From assembly GCA_001800495.1 (NCBI GenBank), contig MGVM01000004.1:18644-28048 (forward strand): a stretch of DNA of 9,405 nucleotides. The letters run 5' to 3'. Shown here piece by piece: positions 1-7,133 of this stretch (its first letter is position 1; the number at the start of each line of letters is the position of its first letter). A program made the position numbers and the translations under genes. The notes below the pieces were generated by a model. The model had not been told where the DNA came from and made no database searches. It saw only the letters and a list, made by a program, of their open reading frames with translations. This stretch comes from Elusimicrobia bacterium RIFOXYB2_FULL_48_7. GTDB taxonomy: Bacteria > Elusimicrobiota > Endomicrobiia > CG1-02-37-114 > XYA2-FULL-39-19.

Positions 1-1
1 T

Positions 2-151
2 TTATCAAATACAAGAAAAACAACAAGTTCCACCCAACAGTATAAATACTGTGTTACATGTACTCAACCATTCAAATTAGAGAATGACATGAATACTGTT
101 GGTTATCTTTATAAACTCAATAAATATACTATTTTCATGCAGAATGAATAA
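2..151 (+). CDS. 3' end of an unrecognised upstream gene (partial)
   Basis: From base 2 a frame is open for 49 codons to a TAA at 149-151; the 5' part lies outside the window. The visible peptide is polar, rich in Asn, Thr, Lys and Tyr, has two cysteines in a CVTC motif, and ends in FMQNE. I recognise no family. Supporting a real gene, the stop lies 28 bases before the next start, the spacing typical of this tightly packed + strand cluster, and the composition matches the AT-rich genes downstream. Against it, 49 codons without a start is weak evidence. The other forward frame I read, starting at base 1, closes at 43-45. Confidence 0.4.
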   Translation, partial: LSNTRKTTSSTQQYKYCVTCTQPFKLENDMNTVGYLYKLNKYTIFMQNE

Positions 152-179
152 ATATTAAATATAAGGAGGAGTAAATAAA

Positions 180-1172
180 ATGTCTAGCTTATTGTATATT
201 GAAGGTGATTTAGAGTCTACTGGTGAAATAAAGGGTAATGTTTCTGATCCAAATAAATCAACATTCAACGCTGATTTAATTCAACTTTTTTACCATGGTA
301 TTGAATGGGCTATATCAACGGACACTAGTGAAAATAGTGTCAAAGCAATGTGTGTATACAAGAATAAATTATATGCGGGTTGCTCTACGAACGGAAAAAT
401 ATTTGTTTTTGACGGTTCTAGCTGGACCGAATCTACAGATGCAGATGGAGCTATTGAATCACTGTGTGTATATAATGGAAATCTTTATGCGGGTGAGAAT
501 GGAAATGGTAAAATAATTGTTTATAACACTAGTTGGTCACAATCTACTGATACAGGAAGTAATACTACTTATTCTTTAGCAATATATAGAAACAAACTTT
601 ATGCCGGATGTGATAATGGTATGATATTTGTGTTCAATGGTTCTAGTTGGACCGAATCTACAGATTTAGGTAGTTACAATGTGTATTCATTATGTGTTTT
701 CAAAGATAAACTATATGCGGGAACAGGAGAGACGGGTAAAATATTTGTTTTTAATGAATCTAGCTGGTCAGAGTCGACTGATACTGGATATGATAAAGTA
801 AATTCATTAGGGATTTTCAATAATAAGCTTTATGCTTTAACACATACAGTATCAAATGGTGGTACGATAATTACATATGATGGAAATAGTTGGTATGAAG
901 CACAAGAAGCAACTACAGGAGATATACATTATACTACAATGGCCGTTTATAATGGCAAATTATGGGTTTCGTCAGAAGGTGGTGCTGCAATTCATTATTT
1001 TGATGGAAAAGAATGGATTAATTCAACAGATCTTTCAGAAAACTATATTTACTCATTAGCATCATATAACGGTAAATTATATGCAGGCACAGGGAATAAT
1101 GGAAAAATATACACTAAACAGGATTCGTTAATGGATGTCCTTAGCATTGACGAAAATATCCAAAATCAATAG
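180..1172 (+). CDS. Seven-bladed beta-propeller protein, tail-fibre or surface-recognition type (paralogue 1)
   Basis: Seen: 330 residues with no signal peptide or membrane segment. Residues 1-38 form an N-terminal module (EGDLESTGEIKGN) shared with the gene at 2011. From about residue 39 there are seven repeats of roughly 38-45 residues with the pattern VYNGKLYAG, then GKIFVFDG, then SSWTESTD. The last repeat lacks its final strand, while residues 39-47 (HGIEWAISTD) supply an orphan copy of that strand, so the ring is probably closed by N- to C-terminal pairing as in other propellers. The start is set by AGGAGG at 164-169, ten bases upstream. Inferred: a ligand- or glycan-binding ring displayed on a tail, fibre or cell surface. 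The missing signal peptide favours a phage-tail-like or otherwise non-Sec-exported particle over a simple secreted adhesin. A Kelch- or lectin-like label would fit the fold equally well. The next gene starts 11 bases downstream. Confidence 0.7.
   Translation: MSSLLYIEGDLESTGEIKGNVSDPNKSTFNADLIQLFYHGIEWAISTDTSENSVKAMCVYKNKLYAGCSTNGKIFVFDGSSWTESTDADGAIESLCVYNGNLYAGENGNGKIIVYNTSWSQSTDTGSNTTYSLAIYRNKLYAGCDNGMIFVFNGSSWTESTDLGSYNVYSLCVFKDKLYAGTGETGKIFVFNESSWSESTDTGYDKVNSLGIFNNKLYALTHTVSNGGTIITYDGNSWYEAQEATTGDIHYTTMAVYNGKLWVSSEGGAAIHYFDGKEWINSTDLSENYIYSLASYNGKLYAGTGNNGKIYTKQDSLMDVLSIDENIQNQ
414..665 (+). repeat. Near-identical DNA repeats inside the propeller gene
   Basis: The 27-base stretch at 414-440 (coding GSSWTESTD) recurs at 639-665 with a single C/T difference. 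The preceding ATATTTGTTTTT tract (coding IFVF) is also present in the fourth blade near 740-751. Identity at the DNA level, not only in protein, points to recent blade duplication or gene conversion within the propeller. Confidence 0.7.
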
Positions 1173-1183
1173 GTAAAGATAAA

Positions 1184-1924
1184 ATGATTAGTCTTGTTAT
1201 GATTGTTAAAAACGAAGAGCACAATTTAAATAAATATCTGCATAAGTATGAGGAAATCATATTTGTTGATACAGGATCTAATGATTCTTCAAAAGAAATC
1301 GCCTTGAAATACGACGCTAAGATTTATGATTATCAATGGAATGATGATTATGCTGCAGCTAGAAACTTCGGGCTTTCAAAAGCCACTGGCGATTGGATAC
1401 TTCATTTAGATGCGGATGAGATGATTGATAGTGATAATATACCTGAATTAGAAATGATGGTCAAGGATGATCAATATGACTATTATGATTTTACAATATG
1501 GAATTTTAAGGAAGATCCATACAAAACGAAACACCCCAAAATTGCTTACGGTCTGATAACTAGATTATTTAGAAATAATATAGGTATAAAATACGATAAT
1601 ATTGTTCATGAACGCTTGGATAATAGCTTAAAAGGATTAAATGGCAAAATGGCACCTTTTGGTATATATCATTTTGGATTCCTTGATAAAGAAAAATGTA
1701 AGTTAAAAGAAGAATACTATAGACATTTAAATGAAAAACAAGTTTCTATAAATCCTATTAGCCATCGACATTATTATTTCTTGTCAGTATATTGGCAAAA
1801 GAACTCACCAAACAAAAGTATGGCATTATCTTATATTCAAAAAGCAATAGAATGTTGCAGGGATAATATGATGAATACTTATATAATTAAAAAAAGAGAA
1901 ATAGAAGCGATAATAAAATGCTAA
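1184..1924 (+). CDS. Family 2 glycosyltransferase (SunS / cd02511-like)
   Basis: Seen: 246 residues, soluble, with no membrane helix. The N-terminal GT-A domain shows IVKNEE (7-12), VDTGSNDSS (28-36) and the metal-binding DXD as DADE at 76-79, in the context WILHLDADEM. LFRNN (128-132) and VHERLD follow, and the C-terminal third is helical and may be TPR-like. Family knowledge: these motifs are typical of inverting GT2 enzymes of the group containing the S-glycosyltransferase SunS and many enzymes annotated as tail or peptide glycosyltransferases. They move a sugar from a nucleotide-sugar donor to a protein or glycan in the cytoplasm. The gene starts 11 bases after the first propeller gene and lacks a strong ribosome site, so translational coupling is likely. 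Its place between two paralogous Ser/Thr-rich propellers suggests that they are its substrates; this is inference. Confidence 0.85.
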   Translation: MISLVMIVKNEEHNLNKYLHKYEEIIFVDTGSNDSSKEIALKYDAKIYDYQWNDDYAAARNFGLSKATGDWILHLDADEMIDSDNIPELEMMVKDDQYDYYDFTIWNFKEDPYKTKHPKIAYGLITRLFRNNIGIKYDNIVHERLDNSLKGLNGKMAPFGIYHFGFLDKEKCKLKEEYYRHLNEKQVSINPISHRHYYFLSVYWQKNSPNKSMALSYIQKAIECCRDNMMNTYIIKKREIEAIIKC

Positions 1925-2010
1925 ATACATATTTTTAAATCGGGAGACCCGGCATGGTGATTAGCTTTTGATGCTATAAATAAAATGATCATCTTTAATG
2001 GAGGATATTA
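1925..2010 (+). other. Short intergenic gap with small GC-rich hairpins and a strong ribosome site
   Basis: This 86-base gap holds a GC-rich patch (1941-1955) in otherwise AT-rich DNA. It can form a CGGG/CCCG hairpin (1941-1944 with 1948-1951), followed by TAGC/GCTA (1962-1965 with 1973-1976) and a perfect ATGATCAT palindrome (1985-1992). No U-run follows the first hairpin, so it is not a convincing terminator. GGAGG at 2000-2004 is the ribosome site of the next gene, with six bases of spacing. The gap could hold a processing or regulatory structure, but the stems are short. Confidence 0.35.
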
Positions 2011-3009
2011 ATGTCTACGTTAATGAATGTAGAAGGAGATTTAGAGGCTACTGGGGAATTGAAGGGAAATATTTCAGATCCAGATAAATCAGAATTTACT
2101 ACAAGCATTATCAAACTAGTATACGAAGGAATTGACTGGAAAGCATCTAATATGCCAGCAACAGTATTGAGCGCTTCCTCATTTAAGGGAAATTTACATT
2201 TGGGTTGTCAAGGCAACGGAAAAATATATGTATTTGATGGCAGTAATTATTCGGAATCTACTGATACTGTTTGTGAAGACATAAGAGCTCTAATACCTTT
2301 TGGTCATATCTTATTTGCAGCAGGGAAAGGATATGAGGTAGGGAAAATATATACAACAAATCCACCTACAGATGAGTGGGTTGTCAGTACCGATACTAGC
2401 CCATTCCCAGCTTGGTCATTATGTGTATATGAAGGCAAAATATATGCAGGGTTGGGGAATGATAGTAGTTTCAGCTCTAAAATAATTTATAATGATGGCG
2501 GATGGTATGATTCTACGACACTTGATACAAATAAGATATATTCAATGGCAGTATATAATGGGAAATTGTATGCCTGCACTTCTGTCGGTAATTCAACCGG
2601 AGGAAAAGTATATGTGTACGATGGTTCTAGTTGGTCTTTGTCTACTGATGTTGGTCAAAGCATAGACCTGACTTCACTTGTGGTTTATAATAATAAACTT
2701 TATTGTGCAGGTACTAATAATACTATCTACATTTACGACGATAATGTGTGGAATACATTCGCAATCGAGAAAGGGTCAAGGATGGGTGTTTACAATGGTA
2801 AATTGTATATAGGAGGCGATAATAATGGTAAATTATTTATATTTAATGGGTCTGAATGGGCTGAATCCACAGATACAACAGCAACATCGTGCACGGGTTT
2901 TGCTGTATACAATGGCAAATTGTATGTTGCTTTAGATATAGGTGTTTATGAAAAGCAGGACTCATTTATGCAAATAATGAGTAAAAATCATTGGAACCAA
3001 AACCAATAA
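2011..3009 (+). CDS. Seven-bladed beta-propeller protein (paralogue 2)
   Basis: Seen: 332 residues, no signal peptide. The first 29 residues match the protein encoded at 180 at 20 positions (EGDLE, TGE, KGN, SDP and KS conserved). Seven propeller repeats follow with the same VYNGKLY, GKIYVFDG, WxESTD pattern, and the end again carries a KQDS motif and a terminal NQ. An orphan strand (EGIDW, about residues 39-43) should close the ring. Blades 2, 3 and 4 carry longer inserted loops than in paralogue 1, as in KGYEVGK and GNDSSFSSK, so the two rings probably bind different targets. Start choice: ATG six bases after GGAGG. The duplicated gene with diverged loops and a conserved N-terminal module is what one expects of interchangeable receptor-binding proteins on one shared attachment point. 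No catalytic residues are evident. Confidence 0.7.
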   Translation: MSTLMNVEGDLEATGELKGNISDPDKSEFTTSIIKLVYEGIDWKASNMPATVLSASSFKGNLHLGCQGNGKIYVFDGSNYSESTDTVCEDIRALIPFGHILFAAGKGYEVGKIYTTNPPTDEWVVSTDTSPFPAWSLCVYEGKIYAGLGNDSSFSSKIIYNDGGWYDSTTLDTNKIYSMAVYNGKLYACTSVGNSTGGKVYVYDGSSWSLSTDVGQSIDLTSLVVYNNKLYCAGTNNTIYIYDDNVWNTFAIEKGSRMGVYNGKLYIGGDNNGKLFIFNGSEWAESTDTTATSCTGFAVYNGKLYVALDIGVYEKQDSFMQIMSKNHWNQNQ

Positions 3010-3028
3010 TAAACAGGAGGGTAAATAA

Positions 3029-3667
3029 ATGGCAGACAAAGTAGGAATAGGGACAACGGAACCAGCAGAAATGCTTACTGTTTGGGGTGGTAAAGGCAGT
3101 TTTGGTAGTGCTTATTCCGGTGGAAGAGTGTATGTAGGAGACGATGATGGAACAAATGTAAAAATATATACCGATGGTACGAGGAATTTGCGATTTCAGG
3201 CTGGGAGTGGGAAAATATTGTATGATGCCGATGGTAGCGCGAGAGATATTTACAATAAAGCGTCTTCAGCAATAGACACAGGTAACAGCGCGATTACTTA
3301 TTTTGGAACATCATTTGCAAATATTTCTACACCAAATATGAGTATAACATTACCATCAGCTGGGACATATTTGATTTTTGCAAATTTGAGAGTTGTTCAT
3401 GACGGAAATATAAATGCTTTTGGTGTAGTTCAACTATATAACAATACTACAAGCGCAGTAATATCAAATACAATCAGGATGATTATAGAAATAGCAAATA
3501 CGGGGATAGAATTTATTGTGACAATGGCTAATCCTATGTGGTTAGTAACAGTTACAGCCGAGAATAGTATTTCACTACAAGGAAAATGTTATAATGCTGC
3601 TGATACGGTAGGATTATCAAATGATTCAAATGGATTTAATGAAATAGGTTATATAAAACTATTTTAG
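3029..3667 (+). CDS. Short tail-fibre-like protein with probable C1q/TNF-like C-terminal domain
   Basis: Seen: 212 residues, no signal peptide. The N-terminus reads VGIGTTEPAEMLTVWG, the hallmark of repeats found in tail fibres and in proteins with intramolecular-chaperone ends. Residues 20-80 are glycine-rich with short beta-type stretches. From about residue 92 the sequence resembles a trimeric jelly-roll: SITLPSAGTYLIFANLRV, then VVQLYNNTT, and a terminal GYIKLF. Family knowledge: C1q/TNF-like ends of this kind trimerise bacterial and phage fibres and often bind the target. AGGAGG at 3015-3020 lies eight bases before the ATG, and the stop of the second propeller gene is 19 bases upstream. 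Most likely it is the distal fibre or tip of the same structure as the propellers. The C1q assignment is by pattern only; a generic fibre protein is the alternative. Confidence 0.6.
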   Translation: MADKVGIGTTEPAEMLTVWGGKGSFGSAYSGGRVYVGDDDGTNVKIYTDGTRNLRFQAGSGKILYDADGSARDIYNKASSAIDTGNSAITYFGTSFANISTPNMSITLPSAGTYLIFANLRVVHDGNINAFGVVQLYNNTTSAVISNTIRMIIEIANTGIEFIVTMANPMWLVTVTAENSISLQGKCYNAADTVGLSNDSNGFNEIGYIKLF

Positions 3668-3717
3668 TAATGCGGAGTGTTCCGTTTAATTGTAAATTCA
3701 TTTGCGGCATCCATTTA

Positions 3718-3748
3718 AAGAATAATGAAGTTATTTCGTATTATTCTT
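3718..3748. repeat. AT-rich inverted repeat after the fibre cassette
   Basis: Arms aagaataat (3718-3726) and attattctt (3740-3748) are perfect complements around a 13-base loop. It lies about 50 bases after the stop of the fibre gene. The stem is nearly all A-T and has no T-run after it, so it is a weak terminator at best; a protein-binding site is the other option. Confidence 0.4.
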
Positions 3749-3870
3749 ATGGCACCATCTATTATCTTAACGCCCATAATCATTTTGAAATATTTCTTGA
3801 TACTTAAATGTTTTGAAGACATTTCTACGGTTGCATTATGTATAGGGTTTACAACTCACCCAAATATTGA

Positions 3871-3899
3871 TTGCCTACCTACCCAAAAAGTAGTAAAAT
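3871..3899 (+). promoter_or_regulatory. Candidate sigma-70-type promoter of the Kelch/PorV/sigma operon
   Basis: TTGCCT (3871-3876) and TAAAAT (3894-3899) are separated by 17 bases, matching the consensus at four and five of six positions. It lies in the only large gap upstream of the Kelch gene and would give a leader of about 85 bases. AT-rich DNA yields such matches by chance, so support is moderate. A second pair (TTGAAA 3903, TAATAT 3929) has a 20-base spacer and is less likely. Confidence 0.4.
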
Positions 3900-3902
3900 A
3901 AA

Positions 3903-3917
3903 TTGAAAATATTTCAA
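3903..3917. promoter_or_regulatory. Palindrome just downstream of the candidate promoter
   Basis: TTGAAA (3903-3908) and TTTCAA (3912-3917) are perfect inverted arms around three bases. The site begins four bases after the proposed -10 box, near the expected transcription start, where an operator would act. A related sequence, ttgaaatatttcttg, occurs near 3785. Short AT-rich palindromes arise easily by chance. Confidence 0.3.
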
Positions 3918-3944
3918 GCTTGTACGTCTAATATAGTGAGGACA

Positions 3945-3984
3945 GAGTTTTGCCGAATATGAAATTACTGCAAAACTCAGGAGG
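3945..3984 (+). promoter_or_regulatory. Leader hairpin abutting the Kelch gene ribosome site
   Basis: GAGTTTTGC (3945-3953) and GCAAAACTC (3970-3978) form a perfect nine-base stem with a 16-base loop. AGGAGG (3979-3984) begins at the very next base and is followed five bases later by the ATG at 3990. The hairpin ends exactly where the ribosome site starts, so it could protect the mRNA 5' end or influence ribosome access. No T-run follows, which argues against a terminator. Confidence 0.55.
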
Positions 3985-3989
3985 ACGGT

Positions 3990-6200
3990 ATGAAATATAA
4001 AATATTCTTCTTAAATACCATTTTGTTCGTTTCTGCAATACAAGCATATAGCTCAAATTTAATTTGGACAAAAAAAGCAGATATGCCTATACAAGCAAGG
4101 GATGTATGTGCGGGAGTGGTGGGTAATAAAATATATATTGTTAATGAGGATAATTCTCTAATGGAATATGACCCGATAGGTGATAGTTGGACTATCAAGG
4201 CAAGTATGCCAATACCGACAAAACCTGGATTGGGAATAGGCGTAGTCAACAATAAAATCTATGCTGTTGGGGGGGTAGGTACCCTTTACAATGAAGTTGA
4301 AGAATATGATCCTGCAGTAGATACTTGGACAATTAAAGCGCATATGCCTATTCCTGTCAGTGATATTAATGTTGCTGTTTTTAATAACAGGATTTATGTT
4401 TTTGGCGGCCGGTATCTTGTTCCTCAAACGAACACAGTATTAGAATATGACCCGATGAGTGATACCTGGATAACAAAAGAAAATATGACTACAGCAAAAT
4501 CTAAAGTAGCGGCAGTTACTGTTAGTAGTAAGATATATGTATTAGGTGGAGAAGGGCCTGCCGGAATCCTTTCAACTGTAGAAGAATATGATCCCATAGC
4601 TAATACATGGGCTGCAAAAGCAGATATGCTTAGTGCTCGTCAATATTTCAATGCAGGTGTTATTGATAACAATATTTATGCTATTGCTGGTGCAATTCAG
4701 ATTGCTAACTTATTAAACACAGTCGAAAAATATGATCCTTTGACAAATACCTGGTCAGCAGATACAAACCTCCCCGTTTCTTTAGATAGATATGGATTAG
4801 CCGTATATGATAACAAAATCTATGTTTTTGGTGGGTGGTCAGGTGCTAGTGCAATGAAGACTGTATATGAAGCTTCAATAGATACTAAATCCTATGTTCT
4901 TGACCACTACGATGTTACTGTCCCCACCAATAGTATTTCAGCCGGGTCAAACTTCAGTATGTCCATAACCGCCAAAAACGATACCGGGGATACTTTAACC
5001 AGTTATTCGGGGAATGTTAGTTTGCAATCGGTTTTGGCTTCAAATGAGAATATGGCCGGCAGTGGGGTGCTGGGTGTGACAAACGCGACTTTGGCTAGTG
5101 GTGTGGCAACTATTAACACCCAAACATATAACCGCGGGGAAACGATCAAGATTAAGGCGATTGACAGCAATTTCAAGGTGGGGTTAAGCAGTGCCATTGA
5201 GTTTGTGCCTACTTACGAGTTAGGGATTAGCTTAAGCGCTAACCCTTCATCGGTTCTTACCAATGAAGCGGCGCAGGTTACCGCAGAAATAAAGGATTAT
5301 TACGGGAGCCCGTTGAAAAATGCGGTGGTAGTGTTTGATGTTATCAGGGGAAGCGGGGCTTTATCCGCTCTTACGGGGACTACGGACAGTTTGGGCAGGG
5401 TTACGGTTGCTTTTACGCCGCTTTATTCGGGTTTATGCGAGATCAGGGCTATCAGCGGCAACCTGGTTCCGGCAACGGTCAGCGTGAATACGCTCACGCT
5501 TGTGCTATCAGCCAACGGCGGGATTGTGGTTTCGGATGACAACAGAAGCAGTGTTGAAATACCGCCGAACGCTCTTTCGGAAGATGCGGTAGTGGGCATT
5601 TCCAGGGTTTCGGGTGTTGCCTCCGGCCAGGGCCAGGAGTTTGAGATAACCGGCAAGCGTAAGGTTTCCCAGCTGAGGATAACGGACCTGAACAGCGCCG
5701 CCAAGCTGGTACTGCATTTTAACCTGGATGGCAGCAATAATGTGGCTAATACTAACGTGAACATTGCCGAGGTTAATGACAAGCTTGGTTTGTTTTACTG
5801 GGACGGGGTTAACTGGCAGAAGATGCCCTGCACAGTAAGCGCGGCGGCCCAGACCGTTACCGCAAACGTAACGCATTTCAGCAGGTACGCCCTGAGGGGC
5901 ACAGTTAAGCCGTCCGGTTTTAGTTTCCAGAGAGTGAACCCCAAGCCGTTTACTCCCAACCCTGACGGGGTTTATGACCGGGCGTATTTTTATTATGAGA
6001 ACCCCGATAACGTGGATGTGGGCATAAAGATATATGATTTGAAAGGGTTCCTGGTGAGGAATATTGATGTGAACACCGGTTCCGCGCCTTACTGGGACGG
6101 CAGGGATAATAACGGCAGGATGATGCAGGGCGGGGTGTATATTTTCCAGATGAAAGCGGGAAATAAAATTATCAAGGATACGATTATTTTAGCTAAATAA
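3990..6200 (+). CDS. Exported Kelch-propeller surface protein with Ig-like, ZU5-like and FlgD-like C-terminal domains
   Basis: Seen: 736 residues. A signal peptide (about 1-19, hydrophobic ILFVSAIQA) is followed by six Kelch repeats (about 23-298, each with a YDP..DTW end and an IYVFGG-type strand), the N-terminal IW strand probably closing the last blade. Next come an Ig-like domain (about 302-406), an invasin-type Big_1-like domain (408-500), a ZU5-like sandwich (about 504-637: VEIPPNALSED and a terminal THFSRYAL), and a FlgD/gliding-type Ig domain (644-736: PFTPN, IYDLKGF, WDGRDNNGR, GGVYIFQM). Family knowledge: the last domain commonly ends surface proteins and can serve as a sorting or attachment signal. 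Role inferred: an adhesin or receptor on the outer surface, exported with help from the PorV-like protein encoded 12 bases downstream. Odd point: the signal and Kelch part is AT-rich (20 G+C in 60 bases at 4441-4500), the rest GC-rich (37 in 60 at 5581-5640). Confidence 0.85.
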   Translation: MKYKIFFLNTILFVSAIQAYSSNLIWTKKADMPIQARDVCAGVVGNKIYIVNEDNSLMEYDPIGDSWTIKASMPIPTKPGLGIGVVNNKIYAVGGVGTLYNEVEEYDPAVDTWTIKAHMPIPVSDINVAVFNNRIYVFGGRYLVPQTNTVLEYDPMSDTWITKENMTTAKSKVAAVTVSSKIYVLGGEGPAGILSTVEEYDPIANTWAAKADMLSARQYFNAGVIDNNIYAIAGAIQIANLLNTVEKYDPLTNTWSADTNLPVSLDRYGLAVYDNKIYVFGGWSGASAMKTVYEASIDTKSYVLDHYDVTVPTNSISAGSNFSMSITAKNDTGDTLTSYSGNVSLQSVLASNENMAGSGVLGVTNATLASGVATINTQTYNRGETIKIKAIDSNFKVGLSSAIEFVPTYELGISLSANPSSVLTNEAAQVTAEIKDYYGSPLKNAVVVFDVIRGSGALSALTGTTDSLGRVTVAFTPLYSGLCEIRAISGNLVPATVSVNTLTLVLSANGGIVVSDDNRSSVEIPPNALSEDAVVGISRVSGVASGQGQEFEITGKRKVSQLRITDLNSAAKLVLHFNLDGSNNVANTNVNIAEVNDKLGLFYWDGVNWQKMPCTVSAAAQTVTANVTHFSRYALRGTVKPSGFSFQRVNPKPFTPNPDGVYDRAYFYYENPDNVDVGIKIYDLKGFLVRNIDVNTGSAPYWDGRDNNGRMMQGGVYIFQMKAGNKIIKDTIILAK

Positions 6201-6212
6201 GCGGGGGAATAA

Positions 6213-7118
6213 ATGAAGTTTTTCAGGGTTCCTGTTTATATTTTGGCTTATTTTGTATTTATAGGCGCGGGGGAGTGCGCGTTCCAGTATTTGGATGTTG
6301 GGGCGAGGCCGCTGGGTATGGCGGGCGCGTATTCCTGTGTTGGGGATGATGCCAGCGTGATGTTTTGGAATCCTGCCGGGCTGAACAGGGTGAAAAAGCC
6401 GGAATTTTCCACCATGTATTCGCAGTTTTACCCGGATTTGCTGGAAAACCTGGGGTTAAGTTATATGTCCTTTGTGTACCCGTCGGAGAAATACGGCAAT
6501 TTTGGCGCGGGTTTTGTGCAGATGGGCATGAGTTTGTACCAGGAAAACGTGTTCGCGCTGTCCTATGCCCGCAAACTGCCATTTTATGGCGGGCTTTACT
6601 GCGGTGTGAACCTGAAAAATCTCAGCAAGAATTACGCTATGACGGGTTATACCATGTTGGACCCCGCGTTCGCAGAAAAAATGAGTGCAAGCGGGTACGG
6701 GTTGGACGTGGGGTTTGCTTATGACGTGAATGAAAAGCTATCTTTTGCCTTTGTGGGCAAAAATATCAATGAGCCGAATATCAGGCTGGTGAAATCAGAT
6801 GTGGTTCCTTCCGAATATCGCATTGGTGCGGGGTACAGGCGTGGCACTTTGGCGCTGGAAGCTGACCTGGTTACTTACGGGATGGGATTGAATAACTATT
6901 TGTGCGCCGGGGCCGAGATGTGGATGCCTGGCGACAGGGTAGGTGTGAGAGCGGGGTTCAACCTGGGAGATAACGAGTATAAAACAATGGCTATGGGGGC
7001 CACTTTCAGGGCGCCGTTTGCTATTTCCGCCCTGCAGGTTGATTACGGGTTTGTTTATAACCTGAATTTCAGCGAGTCCCCGGGAAACCATTATTTTTCT
7101 TTAGGGATTAAGTTTTAG
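6213..7118 (+). CDS. PorV / UPF0164-type outer-membrane beta-barrel protein
   Basis: Seen: 301 residues. A signal peptide (about 1-23, ending GECA) precedes the family hallmark GARPLGMAGAYSCVGDDASVMFWNPAGL at about 30-57 (two parts: GARPLGMAGAY and DDASVMFWNPAGL). Many alternating hydrophobic strands follow, and the protein ends in GIKF with a terminal Phe, as in outer-membrane barrels. There is no lipobox before the Cys. Family knowledge: the group is related to the FadL fold; PorV carries cargo with C-terminal sorting domains to the surface in type 9 secretion. ATG follows GGGGGA (6203-6208) by a few bases and the Kelch stop by 12, so the two genes are surely cotranscribed. Inferred role: outer-membrane shuttle or anchor for the Kelch protein. 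No PorU-like sortase or other type 9 component is in the window, so the pathway itself is unproven. Confidence 0.8.
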   Translation: MKFFRVPVYILAYFVFIGAGECAFQYLDVGARPLGMAGAYSCVGDDASVMFWNPAGLNRVKKPEFSTMYSQFYPDLLENLGLSYMSFVYPSEKYGNFGAGFVQMGMSLYQENVFALSYARKLPFYGGLYCGVNLKNLSKNYAMTGYTMLDPAFAEKMSASGYGLDVGFAYDVNEKLSFAFVGKNINEPNIRLVKSDVVPSEYRIGAGYRRGTLALEADLVTYGMGLNNYLCAGAEMWMPGDRVGVRAGFNLGDNEYKTMAMGATFRAPFAISALQVDYGFVYNLNFSESPGNHYFSLGIKF

Positions 7119-7133
7119 AAGGGGGATGTTATT
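7118..7133 (+). promoter_or_regulatory. Ribosome site pointing to a rare ATT start of the sigma gene
   Basis: GAAGGGGG (7118-7125) is followed five bases later by ATT at 7131, in frame with the sigma gene. The frame has no ATG, GTG or TTG between the previous stop (7116-7118) and GTG at 7173, and that GTG has no ribosome site before it. An ATG at 7126 directly touches the purine tract but is out of frame and stops after nine codons (TAA 7153-7155). Confidence 0.5.

Larger units (their letters stand above)
3668..3989. other. 322-base intergenic region with promoter-like and palindromic elements
   Basis: This AT-rich gap separates the fibre cassette from the Kelch operon. It holds an AT-rich inverted repeat (3718-3748), a small aaatgt/acattt stem (3806-3811 with 3819-3824), a candidate promoter (3871-3899), a short palindrome (3903-3917) and a hairpin next to the Kelch ribosome site (3945-3978). 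A 50-codon frame at 3749-3901 exists but has no ribosome site. I see no tRNA, no transposase remnant that I can recognise, and no convincing terminator for the fibre cassette. Confidence 0.6.

Noticed and set aside
180..3667. Diversity-generating retroelement variable region in the propeller or fibre genes
   Set aside because: No reverse transcriptase or template repeat is in the window, and the repeats differ by ordinary substitutions, not by adenine-directed changes.
3673..3684. CGGA-GTGT-TCCG hairpin just after the fibre gene stop as a terminator
   Set aside because: The stem is only four bases and is followed by just three T before mixed sequence.
3720..3866. A minus-strand frame of about 46 codons in the same gap
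   Set aside because: A TGA stop precedes it, its first ATG gives only 35 codons, and there is no ribosome site or recognisable family; it could be a gene remnant but cannot be supported.
3749..3901. A 50-codon + strand frame starting at ATG 3749 with a hydrophobic N-terminus
   Set aside because: No ribosome site precedes it, whereas nearly all other genes here have clear ones, and it ends within the promoter-like region. No family recognised.
5423..5876. Two long minus-strand frames inside the Kelch gene
   Set aside because: They are shadows of GC-rich coding sequence; the + strand product has clear domains throughout.
6213..6300. Lipoprotein signal in the PorV-like protein (Cys at residue 22)
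   Set aside because: The residue before the Cys is Glu, which breaks the lipobox; ordinary signal peptidase cleavage after ECA fits better.
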